Source: Pseudohoeflea suaedae (GTDB lineage Bacteria > Pseudomonadota > Alphaproteobacteria > Rhizobiales > Rhizobiaceae). Taken from it: 64,000 nt of DNA. Numbering within the stretch: position 1 is the first letter of the stretch; each line of letters begins with the position of its first letter. The notes beneath the pieces were generated by a model. The model saw nothing but the letters and a program-made list of their open reading frames with translations. It was not told the DNA's origin and made no database searches. Position numbers and translations under genes: made by a program. The stretch covers positions 248,001 through 312,000 of the forward strand of contig NZ_SMSI01000004.1 in the NCBI RefSeq assembly GCF_004354915.1. Reading direction: 5' to 3'. This document shows positions 7,940 to 16,113 of the stretch, piece after piece.

Positions 7940-9004
7940 TCAGAAGTCGAGGTTCCGGGAGTTGGAAATGATGTTGTACTCCACGCCTTCCGGCCGGTAG
8001 TCGATCTTGGCATTGCCTTCGAAATGGGCCGCGACGAAACGCTCGATCAGCTTGGTGCCGAAGCCCTGGCGTGTCGGCGGTTCCACCGGCGGTCCGCCAT
8101 GCTCGCTCCAGCGAAACGAGAATTGCGTGTCCGCAAGTGCCCACTTGATGTCGATCCGTCCCGTATCGCTCGACAAGGCACCATACTTGATCGAGTTGGT
8201 GAAAAGCTCGTTGAGCGCCAGCGACAACGACAGGGCCTTGCGCCCCCGGAGCGCGATGACCGGTCCGTCTATATCGATGCGTCCGAGCGCAGTCATCCGA
8301 CTGCCGACAATACTGTCGACGAGTTCCTTGATCGTGGCTTCCGGGTGATCCTCGGCCGTCAGCATCGCCTGGGCTTCGCCAAGTGACTTCAGCCTGTCCT
8401 GGAACACGGCCAGCTTGGCTTCCGTCTCCCCCTCACCTCTGAACGTCTGCCCTGCAAGCGCCGAGATCATCGCCACCAGATTGCCCATCCGGTGCCGGAG
8501 TTCAGCATTGACCGCGGAGACCTGCCTTTGCACCAGCACGGTTTCCGTGGTCTCCATCACCGTGTCCATCATTCCGCAGATGCGGCCGGTCTCGTCATAA
8601 ATGGGGCTGTAGCAGAAGGTGAAATAGCAGTCTTCTTCGTAGCCGTGACGATTGATGGTGAGCGGGAAGTTCTCGATATAGATGCTCTCGCCCTGATAGG
8701 TCTTCTCCGTCATCGGACCGATCTGGTTCCAGACTTCCGACCAGACATCGCGAAACGAACGCCCCATGGCCTCGGGCTTGTGGCCGAGAATGGGCGCGAA
8801 GGCGTCATTATAGATCGTGGTCAGTCCCTCGCCCCAGACCAGCGCCTTCGGGAATTTCGAGGAGAGCATCAGGCTGACGATCGTCTTGAGCGAATTGGGC
8901 CAGCCTTCAGGATGTCCCAGCTCGGTGTTTTCCCAGTCGAGATTGCGGATTTTATCTGCACTGGTGCCGCTTCCACTCAGGAAGGACAGGCCATGATCGG
9001 CCAT
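7940..9004 (-). CDS. PAS-domain HWE-family sensor histidine kinase
   Basis: This 354-residue soluble kinase has a PAS-like sensor at about residues 25-160 (KALVWGEGLTTIYNDAF, CYSPIYDETGRICG). The HWE_HK phosphoacceptor block AELRHRMGNLVAMISALAGQT follows near 168. The N-box NELFTNSIKYGAL lies near 265 and the diagnostic FRWSEHGGPP (W-x-E) near 303. HWE kinases are abundant in rhizobia, and several feed the PhyR-EcfG general stress pathway. No response regulator gene adjoins it, so it is an orphan. GGAGG nine bases before the ATG supports the start. It is divergent from the glutaredoxin fusion gene. Confidence 0.92.
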   Translation of the reverse strand: MADHGLSFLSGSGTSADKIRNLDWENTELGHPEGWPNSLKTIVSLMLSSKFPKALVWGEGLTTIYNDAFAPILGHKPEAMGRSFRDVWSEVWNQIGPMTEKTYQGESIYIENFPLTINRHGYEEDCYFTFCYSPIYDETGRICGMMDTVMETTETVLVQRQVSAVNAELRHRMGNLVAMISALAGQTFRGEGETEAKLAVFQDRLKSLGEAQAMLTAEDHPEATIKELVDSIVGSRMTALGRIDIDGPVIALRGRKALSLSLALNELFTNSIKYGALSSDTGRIDIKWALADTQFSFRWSEHGGPPVEPPTRQGFGTKLIERFVAAHFEGNAKIDYRPEGVEYNIISNSRNLDF

Positions 9005-9116
9005 CGCAAAGCACCTCCAAACGCATAATCGCGCAAGACAATCATATCATCACCGGCACTGAGCGCTATAATATTTGACATGCCGCGCCATGCGCAACCG
9101 GCTCCGGCCGGACGAT

Positions 9117-9142
9117 GGAACAATCCGGCTTCCTCGGTGGTT
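9117..9142 (+). promoter_or_regulatory. Possible EcfG-type stress promoter
   Basis: GGAAC is followed after 17 bases by gGTT, one mismatch from the alphaproteobacterial EcfG consensus GGAAC-N16/17-cGTT. It lies 34 bases before the glutaredoxin fusion gene. A single short match has a real chance of being random. Confidence 0.35.
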
Positions 9143-9175
9143 TGGCTTGAAACGAAATCAAAGGGGAGTTGCTCC

Positions 9176-9973
9176 ATGACGACCGCAACGGAAGTCCGAA
9201 ATCCAACCGCCTCGGACATCGCATCGGACGCGAAAGTCGCGACCGTCTACCGGATGGTCATGCCCGATCATGTCTGCCCCTACGGTCTGAAGACCAAGGC
9301 GCTGCTAGAGCGCAAGGGGTACGAGGTCGATGACCACTGGCTCGAAACCCGGCAGGAAACGGACGACTTCAAGGAGAAGCACGGCGTCAGCACCACGCCG
9401 CAGACCTTCATCGACGGCAAGCGCATCGGCGGCTATGACGACCTCCGGGAATTTTTCGGACAGGACGTGCCGAAGGAAGGCGACACGACCTATCAGCCGG
9501 TGATCGCCATCTTCTCGGTCGCCTTCCTGATGGCGCTCGCCTTCGCCTGGTCAGCGATCGGAACGGTGCTCGACTTCCGCGTGATCGAGTGGTTCATCGC
9601 AATCGCGATGACGTTGCTCGGCATCCAGAAACTGCAGGATGTGGAAGGCTTCTCGACCATGTTCCTGAACTACGACCTTCTGGCGCGTCGGAAGGTGGAA
9701 TACGCCTATGTCTATCCTTTTGCCGAAACACTGGCTGGTGTGCTGATGATCGCCGGCGCGCTTGCCTGGCTGTCCGCCCCGCTTGCGCTCTTCGTCGGCA
9801 CGGTCGGCGCGGTATCCGTCTTCAAGGCCGTCTATGTCGACAAGCGCGAACTCAAATGCGCCTGCGTCGGAGGATCATCATCCGTCCCGCTCGGCTTCAT
9901 CTCGCTGACGGAAAACCTGATGATGGTCGCCATGGGGCTCTGGACGGGTGGTCGCTGGCTCGCAGGCATCTGA
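9176..9973 (+). CDS. Glutaredoxin domain fused to MauE/DoxX-like membrane domain
   Basis: This 265-residue protein has a glutaredoxin fold at about residues 25-97, with active site CPYG, the cis-Pro block TTPQTFIDGKRIGGYDDL, and one redox Cys rather than CxxC. A membrane domain follows with about four helices (residues 108-260), resembling MauE/DoxX redox proteins. It includes CACVGGSSSVPLG, a Cys pair that could relay electrons. The protein probably carries out thiol-disulfide exchange at the inner membrane. The ATG at 9176 follows AGGGGAG at good spacing, which is why earlier in-frame starts are rejected. It converges on rhlE across a bidirectional terminator. Confidence 0.87.
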   Translation: MTTATEVRNPTASDIASDAKVATVYRMVMPDHVCPYGLKTKALLERKGYEVDDHWLETRQETDDFKEKHGVSTTPQTFIDGKRIGGYDDLREFFGQDVPKEGDTTYQPVIAIFSVAFLMALAFAWSAIGTVLDFRVIEWFIAIAMTLLGIQKLQDVEGFSTMFLNYDLLARRKVEYAYVYPFAETLAGVLMIAGALAWLSAPLALFVGTVGAVSVFKAVYVDKRELKCACVGGSSSVPLGFISLTENLMMVAMGLWTGGRWLAGI

Positions 9974-9996
9974 ACCTGATCGGCCGCGCCAACGAA

Positions 9997-10025
9997 AAAG
10001 GCTCCCCGGATTCCGGGGAGCCTTT
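9997..10025. terminator. Bidirectional terminator between the glutaredoxin gene and rhlE
   Basis: A perfect 14-base inverted repeat around one base (AAAGGCTCCCCGGA and its complement) carries A-rich and T-rich tails on opposite sides. It can therefore end both convergent transcripts. Confidence 0.85.
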
Positions 10026-10049
10026 CGCATGTCTGAAGCTTTGCGGCGA

Positions 10050-11459
10050 TCAGCCGGCGGCGCGCTGGCCGCCCTGACCGTTACCGCCACCGCCGGACTT
10101 GCGGCGCTTGGCGCGGAACGGGCGCTTGCCTTCCGGACGCGCTGCCTGGCCTTCACCGGAGCCGGCTTCCGGACGACCGCCCGGCTTGCCGTTGCGCGGG
10201 CGGCGGCGCTTCTGGCCGTTGCCGTTGCCGGCCTTCTGACCGCCCCGACCGGAACCGGTCTTGCCGGACCAGCCGCGATGACCGCGGCGCTGGCTTTCCT
10301 GCGGCTCTTGCTCGGCGCCCGAGGTTGCTTCCGCGATGCCCTCAGGCGTGGCGAGAACCGGAATCGAGAGCTTGATCAGCTTTTCGATATCCTTGAGCAG
10401 CGGACGCTCGTCCGGCGCGCAGAAAGCGATTGCGAGACCAGCCTTGCCTGCGCGGGCCGTACGGCCGATGCGGTGAACATAGACTTCCGGCACATTCGGC
10501 AGGTCGTGGTTGATGACCAGCGTCACGCCGGGCACGTCGATGCCGCGTGCCGCGATATCGGTCGCGACGAGGACATGCAGCGTGCCGTCGCGGAAACGCG
10601 CGAGCGCCTTCTCGCGCTGTCCCTGCGACTTGTTGCCGTGAATTGCGGCCGCCTCGATATTGGACTGGGCGAGCTTACGCACCAGCTTGTCGGCACCATG
10701 CTTGGTACGGGCAAACACGATGACCCGGTCGCCCTCGTGATCATGGATCACCGCGGCGAGTGCAGCGGGCTTGTTGCCGCTGTTGACATGCATGACGCCC
10801 TGCTCGATCCGGTCTGCGGTGCGCGCGGCAGGCGTCACCGCGACTTCGACCGGATTGCGCAGATACTTGGCCGACAGCTTGCGGATCTCGTCCGGCATGG
10901 TGGCCGAGAACAGCATCGCCTGGCGCTTTTCCGGCAGATGGCCGAAGACGCGGCGGATCGCCGGCATGAAGCCGATATCCATCATCTGGTCGGCCTCGTC
11001 GAGCACGACGAAACGGGTTTCATCGAGCGAGACCGCGCCTTGGCGAATGAGGTCTTCGAGACGCCCCGGCGTGGCAATCAGGATCTCGGCGCCGCCCGAG
11101 AGATTCTTCGTCTGCGTGTTGATGGACAGACCGCCGACGGCGAGCACGCTGCGCAGCTTCACACGGCGGGAGAAATCGCGCACCGACTTGTGGATCTGGG
11201 CGGCGAGTTCGCGGGTCGGCGACATGATCAGCGCATGGACCTTGCGCGGTTCTGCGCGGCGGCCGCCGGAAATCTTCTCGATGAGCGGCAGCGAGAATGC
11301 AGCGGTCTTGCCGGTGCCTGTCTGGGCGAGACCGACGACGTCGTTGCCCTTGAGCGCGGCAGGAATGGCGGCGAGCTGGATCGGTGTCGGCTCGGTGATC
11401 GAGAGCGAGTTCAGCGCGTCTAGGATCGGCTGTGAAAGGCCGAGTTGTTCAAATTTCAT
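10050..11459 (-). CDS. rhlE: DEAD-box ATP-dependent RNA helicase, RhlE type
   Basis: This 469-residue cytoplasmic RNA helicase unwinds structured RNA in ribosome assembly and RNA decay. Motifs run in order: the Q motif PTPIQLAAIP, motif I AQTGTGKTAAF, PTRELAAQ, TPGRLEDLI, DEAD box VLDEADQMMDIGF, SAT, VFARTKHGADKL, ARGIDVPG and HRIGRTARAG. From about residue 375 the tail is rich in Arg, Gly and Lys, an RNA-binding extension usual in RhlE. The start MKFEQLGLS at 11459 is the family N-terminus; an upstream in-frame Met adds 13 unrelated residues. It shares a terminator with the glutaredoxin fusion gene. Confidence 0.93.
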   Translation of the reverse strand: MKFEQLGLSQPILDALNSLSITEPTPIQLAAIPAALKGNDVVGLAQTGTGKTAAFSLPLIEKISGGRRAEPRKVHALIMSPTRELAAQIHKSVRDFSRRVKLRSVLAVGGLSINTQTKNLSGGAEILIATPGRLEDLIRQGAVSLDETRFVVLDEADQMMDIGFMPAIRRVFGHLPEKRQAMLFSATMPDEIRKLSAKYLRNPVEVAVTPAARTADRIEQGVMHVNSGNKPAALAAVIHDHEGDRVIVFARTKHGADKLVRKLAQSNIEAAAIHGNKSQGQREKALARFRDGTLHVLVATDIAARGIDVPGVTLVINHDLPNVPEVYVHRIGRTARAGKAGLAIAFCAPDERPLLKDIEKLIKLSIPVLATPEGIAEATSGAEQEPQESQRRGHRGWSGKTGSGRGGQKAGNGNGQKRRRPRNGKPGGRPEAGSGEGQAARPEGKRPFRAKRRKSGGGGNGQGGQRAAG

Positions 11460-11764
11460 CTTGTCTTTCTTTCGGGCCGAAATGCGGGGCGCACGCAATT
11501 CTCATCAAACAGCGCCACCATTGCGTTCGGCAAACGAGTGTCACCCGGTGCGCGGGACTGCGCATCGGGGGGTCTTGTTTCTGCGCATCGCCGCCGGATG
11601 CACGTTGATTCTTCAGGTGGGAAAAGGGGGATCAGTTCGCGCCGCCAGCCCTCATTGGCTGGTCCTTACGCGCGAGAGCGGCCGAGTGGCCCCCATCCGG
11701 TTACGCCGCATAAGCCTGACAAAAGCGGCAAAGTCAAGGAATTCCGGTTTTCTCCTCCGGCGCG
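11460..11764. other. Intergenic stretch upstream of rhlE
   Basis: About 300 bases contain no convincing gene. They must hold the rhlE promoter and 5' leader and the end of the CDF transcript. Long 5' leaders are usual for cold-inducible helicases, but no defined element could be recognised. Confidence 0.5.
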
Positions 11765-12664
11765 CTACTTGATCAGCACGCCTTCCTCCTTGGCCTTGTA
11801 CGCGGGTTCGACGTGGATTGTCACCGTGACACCCGGTACTTCGGCCTTGATCACGCTTTCCAGCCGATCGCAGATCTCGTGGCTTTCCTCCACGGTCATC
11901 TGACCGTCGACGACGAGGTGGAATTCGACGAAACGCACCGCTCCGGCCACTCGCGACTTGATGTCGTGCGCCTCGATGGCGCCGGTCGCATTGGCCGCGA
12001 TCACGTCACGGATACGGCTTTCCTCCATCGGATCGATCGCCCGGTCCATCAAGCCGTCGATCGAGGTACTGATGACCTTCCAGCCCTGCCAGAGAACGTT
12101 GCAGGCCACAACGAGCGCCAGCAGCGGATCGAGGATTGGCATGTCGAACGCGAGCGCCAGCACCAGGCCGGCAATGACGCCGCCCGAGGTCACGACGTCC
12201 GACATGATGTGATGGCCGTCGGCTGCCAGTGCCGGAGAGCGGTGGGTTCGGCCTTCGCGGATCAGAATGAAGGCCCAGACACCGTTGATGACTGCTGCGA
12301 CGGCATTGACAGCCAGACCTGCGAGCGGCGCCTCGATCCGTTCCGGCTCGATGATGGCCGGCCAGGCCGCGTTGACGATCATGAGTGCGGCAAGCGCGAT
12401 CAGGACCCCCTCGATGACGGCGGAAAAATATTCGGCCTTCGAGTGGCCGTAGGGATGGCCCTCGTCAGCCGGCTTGTGCGCATAGCCGATGACGAAAAAC
12501 GCCACCAGCGCCGCGATCACGTTGACGATGGATTCCAGCGCGTCCGACAACAGCGCCACCGACCCGGTGATGTACCAGGCGCCGAGCTTCAATCCGAACA
12601 CGATGAAGGCCAGCGGGATCGTCCAGAAGGCGAGCCGCCGAACCAGGGTTGCCCCTTGTGTCAA
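11765..12664 (-). CDS. Cation diffusion facilitator (CDF) metal exporter
   Basis: This 299-residue inner-membrane protein has six transmembrane helices at about residues 10-200. A cytoplasmic domain of ferredoxin-like fold follows at about 205-290 (VRFVEFHLVVDGQMTVEESHEICDRLE). CDF metal ligands are visible as SDALES (residue 40 area) in helix 2 and ALAADGHHIMSDV in helix 5. These are the HxxxD and DxxxD-type sites used by Zn/Fe/Mn exporters such as FieF. It lies three bases after a small cytochrome c gene on the same strand and is probably cotranscribed with it. The metal specificity is not determined. Confidence 0.92.
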   Translation of the reverse strand: MTQGATLVRRLAFWTIPLAFIVFGLKLGAWYITGSVALLSDALESIVNVIAALVAFFVIGYAHKPADEGHPYGHSKAEYFSAVIEGVLIALAALMIVNAAWPAIIEPERIEAPLAGLAVNAVAAVINGVWAFILIREGRTHRSPALAADGHHIMSDVVTSGGVIAGLVLALAFDMPILDPLLALVVACNVLWQGWKVISTSIDGLMDRAIDPMEESRIRDVIAANATGAIEAHDIKSRVAGAVRFVEFHLVVDGQMTVEESHEICDRLESVIKAEVPGVTVTIHVEPAYKAKEEGVLIK

Positions 12665-12667
12665 ACC

Positions 12668-13024
12668 TCAGTCCTCCTGGATCGTATCGATATAGGCGAG
12701 GATGGCCTCGACCTGGTCGGGACGGGCAACGAAATCCGGCATGTCCGGATGGCCCGAGGTGATGTGTCCGGCGGCGAATGCCTCTTCCAGCGCATCGAGC
12801 GGGTAGCGGCGTGAAAGCGTACGGAACGGCGGTGCCTGATCGTGCGGGCTGGCATCACGCACGCCAACCGCATGGCAATTGGAGCAGTTCAACTCGACGA
12901 GTTCCCGCCCCTCTTCGACGAGGGGATCCCCGGCATGCGCCAGACCGGCCGTCAAGACGATGGAGCATGCGGCCGCCACGTGCCAGCCACCCTTTCGCAT
13001 GTTGTCGGCCATCTGAAAGGACAT
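12668..13024 (-). CDS. Small periplasmic c-type cytochrome
   Basis: This 118-residue protein has an N-terminal signal region ending near GLAHAG (about residue 32), the haem motif CSNCH near 51, and a candidate distal Met in GHPDMPDF near 93. It is a class I single-haem cytochrome exported and matured in the periplasm. GGGAG before the ATG at 13024 supports the start. It sits between trpE(G) upstream and the CDF exporter downstream, all on one strand with gaps of 23 and 3 bases. It may therefore be read from the trp promoter as well. Its redox partner is unknown. Confidence 0.87.
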   Translation of the reverse strand: MSFQMADNMRKGGWHVAAACSIVLTAGLAHAGDPLVEEGRELVELNCSNCHAVGVRDASPHDQAPPFRTLSRRYPLDALEEAFAAGHITSGHPDMPDFVARPDQVEAILAYIDTIQED

Positions 13025-13047
13025 TCCGCTCTCCCAGTCTCAAGGGT

Positions 13048-15237
13048 TCAGGCGGCGCGCTCCCTCGCGCGCTTGGCCAGATGCGCCACCACATTCTCGA
13101 TCATGCGCATGCCGGCATCCTGCCCCAGCGTCATGATCGATTCGGGGTGGAATTGCACGGCCGCAATCGGCAGTTTCTCGTGTTCGATTGCCATGATCAC
13201 GCCGTCGTCGGTTTCCGCGGTCACCCGGAACTCCTTCGGCAGGGAGGAATAGTCGGCGAAGATCGAGTGATATCGACCGACGGTCACCTCGTTCGGCAGC
13301 CCGGAGAAGATCACCCCGTTCCGCGACACCTTGATGCGCGAGGGCTTGCCGTGCATCGGGATCGCAAGCTGCCGGAGATCGCCGCCGAAGCTCTCGGCAA
13401 GGGCCTGCAAACCGAGACAGACGCCGAACATCGGCAGCTCACGCCTCCTCGCCGCCTTGATCGTGGCGTTGGTATTGAAGTCCTTCGGTGACCCCGGTCC
13501 GGGCGACAGCACCACGAGATCCGGATCAACTCGATCGAAGATTTCTTCGGGCACCGGCGACCGCACGGTCGTCACCTCCGCGCCGGTCTGGCGGAAATAA
13601 TTCGCCAGCGTGTGGACAAAACTGTCCTCGTGATCGACGAGCAGGATACGCACGCCCTCGCCCACATTCGAGGCGTCGCGGCCGGAAGCCGACGCATTGC
13701 CGAGCCGTGCATCCCGGATTGCCGAGATCATCGCCGAGGCCTTGAGTTCGGTTTCGGCTTCTTCGTCCTCCGGGACGGAATCGAACAGAAGCGTGGCGCC
13801 GGCGCGGACTTCCGCCACGCCATCCTTGACGCGGATGGTGCGCAGCGTCAGCCCGGTATTCATGTCGCCGTTGAAATTCACCATGCCGATCGCCCCGCCA
13901 TACCAGGCGCGCGGGCTCTTCTCGTTGTTCTCGAGAAAACGCATGGCCCAGAGCTTCGGCGCACCGGTCACCGTCACCGCCCATGTGTGTGACAGGAAGG
14001 CGTCGAATGCATCCATGCCGTCACGCAGACGGCCCTCGATATGATCGACCGTGTGGATGAGACGCGAATACATCTCGATCTGGCGGCGGCCGATCACCTT
14101 CACCGAACCCGGTTCGCAGACGCGGCTCTTGTCGTTGCGGTCGACATCCGAGCACATGGTGAGTTCGGACTCGTCCTTCTTCGAATTGAGCAGTTTCAGG
14201 ATCTGCTCGGAATCCGAGATCGCATCGTCGCCGCGCTTGATCGTGCCCGAAATCGGGCAGGTTTCCACCCGGCGACCGTTGACGCGCACGAACATCTCCG
14301 GCGAGGCGCCGATCAGATATTCCTGGTTTCCGAGATTGATGAAGAAGGAATAGGGCGACGGGTTGATGGTCTTGAGCCGGCGCGAGATTTCGGACGGCTT
14401 GCTTTCGCAGCGTTCGAAGAAGGTCTGGCCGGGCACCACCTCGAAGAGATCGCCGCGCTGAAAACTCTCCTTGGCCTTGCGCACCAGTTCCGCATATTCG
14501 CCGGGCTGGTGATCGCCACGCGGGGGGATCGTGTCGGCAGACCTGAAGTCCTGCGGTGCGATATCGCCGTTCCTGCCCGCGGTGGTGATGTTGCCGAGAG
14601 CGAAGTCATAGCGGTCGATCCAGGCCTTGGCCGAATAATGGTCGACCACGAGGATCTCGTCGGGAAGATAAAGCACCATGTCGCGCTGGTCTTCGGGACG
14701 TTCGAGCTTGAACGGCACCGGATCGAACTGGAAGGTCAGATCGTAGCCGAACGCCCCGTAGAGGCCGATATTGCCGTCCTCGGACGAATGGAACAGGTCG
14801 GTGATCACACGCAGGACCGAAAACACGGTAGGCGCCTTGGAGCGCTCCTCCTCGGCGAAACTCCGGTCGGGTACTGCAACCTGGATTTCCACGAGGTCGG
14901 GCGAAGCGGAACTGACCGCGAAATCGGCATGACCTTGGAGCTTCGGCGCGATGATGGCGATCAGCGCCTGGCCGCGCTCGTTATAGGCTTCGAGCCGCAC
15001 CGTCCGGTCGCGCGAGACGACACCGAGCGGCGGATCGACGATCGCCGTGTCCCAGCGGGTATAGCGGCCCGGATATTCGTAGTTGGAGGAAAAGACCGCT
15101 CCGCGGCAGGAATCGAGCTTGTCGATATAGCTCGAGATCGCCTCGCCATAGGCTGTCGGCCTGCGCCGCCGCGTGACTTCGATACCACCGCGCGTGGTGT
15201 AGCCCTCGCCGCCGTCTGCCAGTTCCACCGTTACCAT
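13048..15237 (-). CDS. trpE(G): Anthranilate synthase, fused TrpE and TrpG
   Basis: This enzyme makes anthranilate from chorismate and glutamine, the entry step of tryptophan synthesis. The 729-residue fusion has the TrpE chorismate-binding half at about residues 1-510, including [37 protein letters not shown] and [20 protein letters not shown]. The TrpG amidotransferase half covers about 525-720, with LSPGPGSP, the catalytic Cys in FGVCLGLQ, and the His-Glu pair in QFHPESI. Such fusions are characteristic of rhizobia and relatives. The start at 15237 has GGAGG nearby. Transcription is preceded by the trpL leader and its attenuator. Confidence 0.97.
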   Translation of the reverse strand: MVTVELADGGEGYTTRGGIEVTRRRRPTAYGEAISSYIDKLDSCRGAVFSSNYEYPGRYTRWDTAIVDPPLGVVSRDRTVRLEAYNERGQALIAIIAPKLQGHADFAVSSASPDLVEIQVAVPDRSFAEEERSKAPTVFSVLRVITDLFHSSEDGNIGLYGAFGYDLTFQFDPVPFKLERPEDQRDMVLYLPDEILVVDHYSAKAWIDRYDFALGNITTAGRNGDIAPQDFRSADTIPPRGDHQPGEYAELVRKAKESFQRGDLFEVVPGQTFFERCESKPSEISRRLKTINPSPYSFFINLGNQEYLIGASPEMFVRVNGRRVETCPISGTIKRGDDAISDSEQILKLLNSKKDESELTMCSDVDRNDKSRVCEPGSVKVIGRRQIEMYSRLIHTVDHIEGRLRDGMDAFDAFLSHTWAVTVTGAPKLWAMRFLENNEKSPRAWYGGAIGMVNFNGDMNTGLTLRTIRVKDGVAEVRAGATLLFDSVPEDEEAETELKASAMISAIRDARLGNASASGRDASNVGEGVRILLVDHEDSFVHTLANYFRQTGAEVTTVRSPVPEEIFDRVDPDLVVLSPGPGSPKDFNTNATIKAARRRELPMFGVCLGLQALAESFGGDLRQLAIPMHGKPSRIKVSRNGVIFSGLPNEVTVGRYHSIFADYSSLPKEFRVTAETDDGVIMAIEHEKLPIAAVQFHPESIMTLGQDAGMRMIENVVAHLAKRARERAA

Positions 15238-15283
15238 CTCACCCTCCGTTTCGCCCGTTTGGTCATGTGCGGACGGCCGAAAC

Positions 15284-15316
15284 AAAAAAGCCGCCTGGAC
15301 CTGTTCCGGGCGGCTT
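15284..15316 (-). terminator. Trp attenuator (Rho-independent)
   Basis: On the minus strand the arms AAGCCGCC and GGCGGCTT close a loop and are followed by a run of T (GGCTTTTTTG). The element lies between trpL and trpE(G), exactly where the attenuator of the trpLE(G) transcript should be. Confidence 0.9.
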
Positions 15317-15351
15317 GTTGATCATGCACACATGCGTGGTCAGCACCGCCT

Positions 15352-15396
15352 TCAGCGGGTCCACCACCAGTTCATGTTCTGTGCGCGATATTCCAT
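15352..15396 (-). CDS. trpL: Tryptophan leader peptide TrpL
   Basis: This 14-residue peptide reads MEYRAQNMNWWWTR, with three consecutive TGG codons immediately before the stop region. GGAG lies six bases before the ATG. It is followed by a Rho-independent attenuator and then by trpE(G). When charged tRNA-Trp is scarce, the ribosome stalls on the Trp codons and the attenuator does not form. In Sinorhizobium meliloti the equivalent peptide (peTrpL) and the released leader RNA (rnTrpL) also act in trans. The same Trp-Trp-Trp core here makes that possible. Confidence 0.93.
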   Translation of the reverse strand: MEYRAQNMNWWWTR

Positions 15397-15492
15397 GGCG
15401 TTCTCCTTACCGAAACGGGCGCGGCCGCGCAAGATGGATTGCTGGCAGAGACCCGTTGCGGCCTGCAATATCGGTCGCAGGCCGGCCCTGCC

Positions 15493-15723
15493 TCAGCCCA
15501 TGTCGTAGGTGATGAAGACCAGGGTCACCAGCATGACGATCGCGGCTGCCACATAGAACGTGATCAGGCCGGCAAATCCGAAGATCGCAACCGAGGCGAT
15601 GGCAAGCCCGATGATGGCCGCGAAGAAGATCGAAGTCTGCCGGACACCCTTGCGATAGGCGGCGTCATCGCCCGCGTCATGGGTCTTGGAAAGTTCGGCA
15701 TTGGAGACCTGGCTATCGGTCAT
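15493..15723 (-). CDS. Small two-helix membrane protein
   Basis: This 76-residue protein has a polar N-terminus of about 27 residues and two adjacent hydrophobic helices (about 30-50 and 53-74), ending in ITYDMG. It resembles in layout the tiny accessory subunits found in alphaproteobacterial respiratory complexes, but no diagnostic motif links it to one. It lies upstream of trpL on the same strand. A 6-base inverted repeat (GCCTGC/GCAGGC) near 15460-15481 follows its stop. The function is unknown. Confidence 0.65.
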   Translation of the reverse strand: MTDSQVSNAELSKTHDAGDDAAYRKGVRQTSIFFAAIIGLAIASVAIFGFAGLITFYVAAAIVMLVTLVFITYDMG

Positions 15724-16113
15724 GATTTCATTCCTTCGGCGGCGCGGTCAGGCGGCAACAAACGTGCTGGATTGGCGGCAGGACAAGGCATGAGCGGCGG
15801 GCAAGCCTGTCTGCGGCTTTCGATACAAGGAACCGCGCCCTTTCGCAACGCGGCAAAAGGGCACGGTTACGAAAGGAAAAGAAGGCTGTCCGGCGACCAT
15901 CCGTCCAAACTTGACAAAAGCTCTCCAGTTTTTGTTGACTCAAACGATCATGTTTTTTATGTGCCTTCATCGTGGTGCACGGACAGAGGTTCGAAGACCA
16001 CCTCATAAGCCAGCCCTCTGGACGGATTTACCGCCCGACAGCCAGCCGATCACGTTGAGTCTCAGGAAGCGCAAGACGCGGACGGCCACGCGCGCTTCCG
16101 ACAGGGGGTATTC
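15724..16113. other. Regulatory intergenic region between the small membrane protein and the TonB receptor
   Basis: About 390 bases carry no credible gene. The part from 15910 to 15970 is AT-rich and contains TTGACA, TTGACT and the TGA-N9-TCA element listed separately. The receptor promoter and a leader of more than 100 bases are therefore expected here. Confidence 0.55.
15936..15950 (+). promoter_or_regulatory. Candidate RirA iron-responsive (IRO) box
   Basis: TGACTCAAACGATCA matches the rhizobial IRO-box pattern TGA-N9-TCA bound by the iron-sulfur repressor RirA. It overlaps a TTGACT that could serve as a -35 hexamer, with TATGTG 17 bases on. It lies about 165 bases before a haem-type TonB receptor, a classical RirA target. 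Confidence 0.5.

Larger units (their letters stand above)
15284..15396 (-). ncRNA. Attenuated leader RNA of trpLE(G) (rnTrpL-type)
   Basis: Termination at the attenuator would release a short RNA of about 110-130 nucleotides carrying trpL. In Sinorhizobium this RNA is known to base-pair with other mRNAs. Here its existence is inferred from the trpL gene and attenuator, and the 5' end is uncertain. Confidence 0.55.
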
